A stretch of 64,000 bases of DNA. Source: Giardia muris (taxonomy: Eukaryota > Fornicata > Diplomonadida > Hexamitidae). Under the pieces are notes generated by a model that made no database searches, was not told the DNA's origin, and saw only the letters and a list, made by a program, of their open reading frames with translations. This document shows positions 58,736 through 64,000 of this stretch, one piece after another. How positions within the stretch are numbered: the stretch's first letter is position 1; each line of letters starts with the position of its first letter. Where the stretch lies: positions 930,001 through 994,000 of the forward strand of contig CM016928.1 in NCBI GenBank assembly GCA_006247105.1, in the 5' to 3' direction. Made by a program: the position numbers and the translations under genes.

Positions 58736-61700
58736 ATGCTCGAAGGTGTCCTGGCTAGAGTAGTGGGGAAATATGGGACGGCATACCTCAAAGACTTTGG
58801 ATCCGAGCAGGTGAAGACCTCATTGCTCGCGGGAACTGTCGAGTTACATGATCTTTTCCTTCGCCCCGAAGCTGTCGCCAATCTCATCCCAGGATTGGAG
58901 GTGTCTTGCGGGTGCATCAGTATCATGAAATTACAAATCCCGTGGCGGTCTTTGCGGACCGGGAAGATCCATTGCGAGATCGCAGGCCTTGTTATCGTGG
59001 TCCGGCCAGCACAGCCTTCCTTTTCTCCACAACACGTCATTAAGGCGGCCCTCGAGAACCTGACTGGGCACCTGAAACACCTACTCAGCCAAGAGACCCG
59101 TACGATGAGCAAATATCGCGCACGACTAGCTGAACTGCGCCAAGAACCTACGAAGACCTCGCGTTTCCGTAGTTTGCTATATCGCTTACAGGCGCTCGTC
59201 CTCAACAGCGTCGAGATTGCAGTTAGAGACGTCTACATCGCGTGGGACGTCGGTCCCTTCGCTTTGGCGGTCTCTTTCTCCTCCTTGACGGTCTTTGGTG
59301 GCGAGACTGACAAGGAAACCGGGTCTTCTTATAAGCTCGGGTCGATCACAGGGTTACAAGCACAGTATGTGCAGCTGCCCACCGCCTTCGATACCAGCCA
59401 TGCCGACGCCGTCTTGGAAGCATTGAAGGGGCTTCTAGACTCCTCCTCTTCCGAAGCCCTCATAGAACCGTTCTCCTGTCAGCTCAGGGCGGGGCTCTGC
59501 ACTGACTTTGTGAAGCAACGCCGGCCTCTTCTCGAGTTTGAGCTGACACTAAGCCCCTTTGTATTGCGGAGCGACCTTTATCGTTCCTTCCGCTTCATCG
59601 ACTCTCTTCTTGCCGCTTTGGGGTATGGAGAGTTCCTCTTCGCTCTGACGCCTTCGGATCTAGCTATGGCGTGTCCAGTCTCCATGCTCGGAAGATGCTT
59701 GCGTCGCCAGGCATGTTCTGATGCGTTAGAACAGGATTTGAGCGTTGATTCAGATTCGAAACTTCAACACATCGCTAATCAGTTCTCAGCACTGTATTCG
59801 ACTCACCTCCGGTACAAATACTTGGTCCGGAGCTTTCTTGGGAGCGAAAGGGACGCGGACAAGGCGTTTCCCAGCCCCCCCGTTCGAGGACGACGTGCTA
59901 AAGTGGTCTTGGCCGCATTACAGTATTTCGGGCCTTCTGCCGCACAACTGGCGGAGTTAACGGGCTCTTTGCCGCTCCCCCTTCTATCTCGCTTGCGTTC
60001 CGAGGCGATGGAACGGTTTGAGGAGGAGATCGAGAACCAGCTCCAACTGGCACAGCAAGAGGTTGCAGCCTTGTTGAAGCAGAGAGAGAAGCAGAGGCAG
60101 GAGCTGACGCAGTCGGAGGTCACGGAACTAGTAGAGATCGCTGGGCTCGAGAACGGGGTCTCGGAACAGGTTCTGGGAGCCCTCTCGGGTGACGTAACCC
60201 TCATCGCACTCAGTATGCTATTGGAGGCTGCGGAGGCGCAGGTTCTGACGGACCAGGCGGAGCGTCTTGCCACGTTACGCATCGCACAGATGCGCTTCCA
60301 TTTCAGACTTCTCGACTCCGGCGACTTCTGCTTCCAGACGACACTCTCCTCGCTCTCTTTAGTCTCGGCTGGGACCGAGCCTCTTATCACGCAGCTACAG
60401 GACCGGGATCTCCTAACACTGACCGTACAACAGCCAGCACCCCAGGGAGGCCGTCTAGGCGTCAGTCTAGCGCTAAACCAGGTACAAGTGATGATTTCCG
60501 AGCCAGTACTCCCCTTAGTGGCGTCGGTACTTCACGGCTTGTATCGACCGCCTGGGAACCGTCTCGCATGCCCCGTTCACCAAAAGACCTCCTCGTTCGA
60601 CTTCGTCATCCTCCGAAACCAGTACGGAGAACTCGTCTCGGGCTATCTTTTGGAAAGCTTGCAAGCCTTCGAGCTCTCAATACGCCTATCGGCCCCGATC
60701 TTCTGGATTGCGGCGTCTGAGGCGACTCCTCTGGTGCTCGACCCAGGGACCCTCGTCGTTGAGACGTGCGAGGTGACCGAGGAGATGTTGCGCGCCCGCG
60801 AGGTAGCCTTTCGGGTCGAGGTTGCGGACGTTGCGATTGGGACGGCCCGGGCGCCCAGAAGTATCCTTGAGCCACTCACCCTCGTGACGACGCTGGTGAT
60901 GTCCTTGGAGAACGGTGCCATTCGGCTGGGTCTGGAACAGGACCTCGTGGCGATTACCATGACTCTGGACACTATCCAGGACATCCTCGCGCTGGCTTGC
61001 CGCTATATTGACGTCTCTCTGCACTCCAGGCCGGTTTTCGAGTATCTGCGCCTTCTCCAGGCGGATTCTTTACCGCGGCTGGCTACGATAAGCCTGGAGG
61101 AGTACAGGCAGTTTCTAGCGCGAAGAGAAGTCACAGGTAGTGCGGAAGGAGCGGAAGGAACAGTGGACGCTGCGGGTGCGAGGGAATCCGGGCGGAGGGT
61201 CAGGTTTAGCGTCGATCTGTCACTGGCGAGGCTGCAGGTGTTCCTGCGCCTCGGAAGCGGCCTGGCCTTCTCCTTACAGGGTGTGCACATCGTGATTGAG
61301 AAAGTTGAGGGCCTATCCTATCGCCTCTCTCTGGGTTCCGCCCAGCTGTGCATGGGCGATCCCATCTTGCGGGTGGGAGACGAGGGACAGAAGATTTCGG
61401 TCCATCTGCTCGTGGAGGAGAGGATAACGGTAGAGGCGAGTGTTCCAACGTTGTGCGTGGACGTCTCCCTCAACGCGTGTCTGGACTGTCTGAATATTCT
61501 GCGGACAGTGACCAGAATGCTGGACGAGGCCGGTCTTCTTCCTCTCCTGGACCAGCTGTTCATGGACGTGAGGGCGGCCGCCAGGGAGGCATCCTCGACC
61601 GGGACAAAGACGGAAAAAGAGGCGGAGGCGGCCCAAAGGGAGCTGGAGTTGACGGCCACGGTCCAGGGTCTCGTCCTGTCTCTTCGAGACAACCGGTACA

Positions 61701-64000
61701 CGCTACCGCAGAGACCCGACCCCGAGGCGACTCTGTTTCTCACTGGGAGAGTTGGGTGCATGAATTTCAAGCTTCGAGCCATGAACGGCCTCAGCCTGTC
61801 CTACGATGTCACCCACATCGACCTTTTCGTTCAGAACCTCGACGGGACGGAATCCGTCTTCTTGCAGACGTCGGAGTCAATAGCAGGGCCTGCACTTCAT
61901 CTCGCCTTGCTTCTCGGGCCCGATTCCGGCTTCGACCCGACCATCACAGTCGTCGTACGCACGCACAGCCCGCTTTCCTTCGTCTTCCGCCCGCGCGCCG
62001 TTTTCAAGCTCCTGGCCGCGCTCCAGACGCTCCACTTCGACTCCTACGATTTCATCGAGGCTTTCGAGCGACAGCCAGCGGTTTCAGCGTCTTCAGTGTC
62101 CTCAGTGCGAATCGCCTTTGACGTCGAACTGGCTCCACTGTACTTGAGTCTACCGGTCTTTCCGGAGCTCCCAGGAGGCCGGATGGGGGCACCATCTGCG
62201 TGCTTCTCCTTCTGTATCTCCCGGCTGGCGCTGGGAACGGAGCGGCAAGGGCCCGTCTATACTCACACGCTCCTGCTCTCGGAGATGACGTTGGACCTCC
62301 TTCTAGAGCGACTGAAACTGCGCCTCCTCACGTATCCCGCTATAGAGGCACTCAGTAGGCAGGTGTATGAGCGACTCTCAGCTCCCATCGTCGTCCTACA
62401 AGAGGTCGCGGTGAGCTTGGAACTGGAGGCTCCGTTGCGCCTGGACATCACAGTCGACGTTCTTTCGCATCTTTTGTACCTCGTCGGGGACGAGGGGAGC
62501 ATCGGTTACTCCGTCGTCGACGACCTCGAACTCGAGGCGTTGGAGAGGCTGCGTCAACGCTTACGGGAGACGTTAAACGGCCTTCAGGAGGCAACCGCTG
62601 AGCAGTTGCACCGCGAAGCCGGCCGCGAGTTCTCCTCTCTTCTGGCATTGAACCTGTCGTTGGTCGACTGCAGAGGGATCGGCAGCCCAGAGATCGGAGA
62701 CCTGATCCTTGACGACATCGAACAAGAGCTATGTAGAGACGACCAGGATTGGAACGCGGCAGCCCAACCGCTGGTCCCCGTAAAGGCTTCAATCAGCCTC
62801 GTCGCCTCCATCACCGAGCTTTCCGTCACCCTGCGGACGTCCTCTCAGCCTCTTGGGGCGGAAGGGACGGAACCGCCCGTCGTCGTTCTGCGCCTCCATG
62901 CGCTTCGGGGAGCATTAGAGAATGGCGAGGACCTTCAGTTCTCGCTCTCCGTGGGAGCGGTGATCGGGACGACCCGTCTCGAGCGCTCATTCTTCGAGGC
63001 GCATGGGTTTCTGCTTACCGCCTCGCGTAGTAGCGCAGACGCCGAGCTGGTTGCACGCTGCCATTACGGGTTGCAGGTGCAATTGATTCTGTCGATGGAG
63101 CTCATCTCGGACGTCCTGACGGTCCTGGCGGCCCTGCCGACCCGAAATCGCGAGGCGCTTCTCCGTCACCAGAGGCTTAGCGAACTGTACGCTGAGGTGG
63201 TACAGCAGAACGCTCGAATCATCCTGTTGGAGTCGTTGGAGCACGGACGTGCCATGTCGCGTCTCTCCGCGCTCTACCCGGGCGATGAGCGCGTCACTGC
63301 CCCAGCCGAGACAAATCGCATACTTCTCGTCGTGGAGGGAGTCGGTTTGGCCGTCGAGTTGCCAGTCGGCGAGGTAGCACTGAGTCCTGAGACGAGGCTA
63401 TCAACGACAACGACAGCGACGACGCCAAGCGGCTCAAGCGTCAAGAGCCAGTATCGCAACGTCTCGATGGACTCGGATGATGGCTCGAATACCTCTCCGA
63501 GGCTCGCCTTTTGCGGGACGGAGCGTTTGGCCATCTCTCTGACTCTCTCTGTTTCCTTTTCACGACAGCAGAGCCTTACATACGTCAGAAATAAGGCCTA
63601 TCGGACCGTAGAGGAGCTGTGTCGACGGCAGCAGATGACGATTTCCGGCCTGCTACAAAGCTTCGCCGTCATCTGCAATCACGGAACGAGTTCTACGGCT
63701 CTATTTGACTCCACAAACCTTTCGTTGTCGTACCGGGCATCAGTGCTTGAAGAACAGGATGGAGGCGTTATCGACCCGGTCCTTTTGAGGACTGAGAAGG
63801 CCGTGGGAGAGCTGAGCGTCCCAGACGCCATTTCAATGGCAATTGACCCACTGACCTTGCGAATACTGCTCGGAACGAAGGACGCGATCGTCGAGGCGAT
63901 CCCTGCAGCGTTTCTGGAGCGCGCACGTATCGTGACGGCACAGGAACTGGACAGGCTCAAGCAGCTTTCGCAAGCCTTCCTCCATGGGGGTGCGACAGCG
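58736..64000 (+). CDS. VPS13: VPS13-like bridge lipid-transfer protein (5' part)
   Basis: An uninterrupted frame of 1,755 codons from the ATG at 58736 (after gcctaaa) to the window end, where it is cut. The N-terminus is a chorein domain: MLEGVLARVVGKYGTAYLKD, then LLAGTVELHDLFLRPEA and MKLQIPWRSLRTGKIHCEIA, followed by NSVEIAVRDVYIAWD, each at the place seen in VPS13. VPS13 and ATG2 proteins form long hydrophobic grooves moving lipids between membranes at contact sites. A coiled segment lies near residues 420-450 (EAMERFEEEIENQLQLAQQE). I spot-checked the frame at several points to the end. Antisense and other-phase frames over it are shadows. Confidence 0.85.
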   Translation, partial: MLEGVLARVVGKYGTAYLKDFGSEQVKTSLLAGTVELHDLFLRPEAVANLIPGLEVSCGCISIMKLQIPWRSLRTGKIHCEIAGLVIVVRPAQPSFSPQHVIKAALENLTGHLKHLLSQETRTMSKYRARLAELRQEPTKTSRFRSLLYRLQALVLNSVEIAVRDVYIAWDVGPFALAVSFSSLTVFGGETDKETGSSYKLGSITGLQAQYVQLPTAFDTSHADAVLEALKGLLDSSSSEALIEPFSCQLRAGLCTDFVKQRRPLLEFELTLSPFVLRSDLYRSFRFIDSLLAALGYGEFLFALTPSDLAMACPVSMLGRCLRRQACSDALEQDLSVDSDSKLQHIANQFSALYSTHLRYKYLVRSFLGSERDADKAFPSPPVRGRRAKVVLAALQYFGPSAAQLAELTGSLPLPLLSRLRSEAMERFEEEIENQLQLAQQEVAALLKQREKQRQELTQSEVTELVEIAGLENGVSEQVLGALSGDVTLIALSMLLEAAEAQVLTDQAERLATLRIAQMRFHFRLLDSGDFCFQTTLSSLSLVSAGTEPLITQLQDRDLLTLTVQQPAPQGGRLGVSLALNQVQVMISEPVLPLVASVLHGLYRPPGNRLACPVHQKTSSFDFVILRNQYGELVSGYLLESLQAFELSIRLSAPIFWIAASEATPLVLDPGTLVVETCEVTEEMLRAREVAFRVEVADVAIGTARAPRSILEPLTLVTTLVMSLENGAIRLGLEQDLVAITMTLDTIQDILALACRYIDVSLHSRPVFEYLRLLQADSLPRLATISLEEYRQFLARREVTGSAEGAEGTVDAAGARESGRRVRFSVDLSLARLQVFLRLGSGLAFSLQGVHIVIEKVEGLSYRLSLGSAQLCMGDPILRVGDEGQKISVHLLVEERITVEASVPTLCVDVSLNACLDCLNILRTVTRMLDEAGLLPLLDQLFMDVRAAAREASSTGTKTEKEAEAAQRELELTATVQGLVLSLRDNRYTLPQRPDPEATLFLTGRVGCMNFKLRAMNGLSLSYDVTHIDLFVQNLDGTESVFLQTSESIAGPALHLALLLGPDSGFDPTITVVVRTHSPLSFVFRPRAVFKLLAALQTLHFDSYDFIEAFERQPAVSASSVSSVRIAFDVELAPLYLSLPVFPELPGGRMGAPSACFSFCISRLALGTERQGPVYTHTLLLSEMTLDLLLERLKLRLLTYPAIEALSRQVYERLSAPIVVLQEVAVSLELEAPLRLDITVDVLSHLLYLVGDEGSIGYSVVDDLELEALERLRQRLRETLNGLQEATAEQLHREAGREFSSLLALNLSLVDCRGIGSPEIGDLILDDIEQELCRDDQDWNAAAQPLVPVKASISLVASITELSVTLRTSSQPLGAEGTEPPVVVLRLHALRGALENGEDLQFSLSVGAVIGTTRLERSFFEAHGFLLTASRSSADAELVARCHYGLQVQLILSMELISDVLTVLAALPTRNREALLRHQRLSELYAEVVQQNARIILLESLEHGRAMSRLSALYPGDERVTAPAETNRILLVVEGVGLAVELPVGEVALSPETRLSTTTTATTPSGSSVKSQYRNVSMDSDDGSNTSPRLAFCGTERLAISLTLSVSFSRQQSLTYVRNKAYRTVEELCRRQQMTISGLLQSFAVICNHGTSSTALFDSTNLSLSYRASVLEEQDGGVIDPVLLRTEKAVGELSVPDAISMAIDPLTLRILLGTKDAIVEAIPAAFLERARIVTAQELDRLKQLSQAFLHGGATA

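Noticed and set aside
61348..62121. 257-codon frame inside the VPS13-like gene
   Set aside because: It is in a different phase from the continuous 1,755-codon frame that carries the chorein domain; a shadow.

Overview
The window is eukaryotic nuclear DNA from a diplomonad, almost certainly a Giardia species. Evidence: (1) two copies of a variant-specific surface protein (VSP) with dozens of CXXC motifs, a C-terminal membrane helix and a CRGK tail; (2) ankyrin-repeat 'protein 21.1' genes and an ankyrin/NEK-type pseudokinase; (3) no visible introns, gene spacing often of 1-40 bp, and short A/T-rich patches directly upstream of ATG codons; (4) an AGTGAAT polyadenylation signal overlapping the VSP stop. 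The VSP tail ends in CRGK without the final alanine usual in G. intestinalis, which fits another species such as G. muris (inference).

Positions 1-21.1 kb are ordinary compact single-copy DNA: a large multi-pass membrane protein, an ankyrin/coiled-coil protein 21.1, four long Ser/Arg/Pro-rich unknown proteins (three sharing an RPxSA-type motif), mitosomal-type IscA, phosphatidylserine decarboxylase, an alpha/beta hydrolase, an Lsm1-like protein and a SPEC3/Stum-like membrane protein. Several divergent pairs share 14-53 bp bidirectional promoters, which show that the longest open frames are over-extended at their 5' ends.

Positions 21,115-47,033 are a near-perfect inverted duplication. Two 11,435-bp arms (21,115-32,549 and 35,599-47,033; paired coordinates sum to 68,148) flank a 3,049-bp unique spacer. 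Each arm carries, from outside in: the 3' end of a cytoskeleton-like gene (whole only on the right), a small membrane protein, an ankyrin-pseudokinase gene, a VSP, a broken ankyrin-RING gene, an N-truncated alpha-tubulin fragment and a NEK/21.1 coiled-coil fragment. The right arm runs into an intact gene, so it looks like the donor and the left arm like the derived copy.

Positions 47-64 kb return to compact single-copy genes: the intact donor gene, a newly noticed 56-residue Cys-rich gene, an 863-residue beta-rich unknown, CFAP58, a Cys-rich type I membrane protein, a 1,081-residue unknown, and the first 1,755 codons of a VPS13/chorein lipid-transfer protein that runs off the window. There is a cytoskeletal/ciliary flavour (CFAP58, RPxSA and TFRP-motif proteins). 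The arms hold the fast-evolving surface-antigen, ankyrin and NEK repertoire plus decaying pseudogenes.
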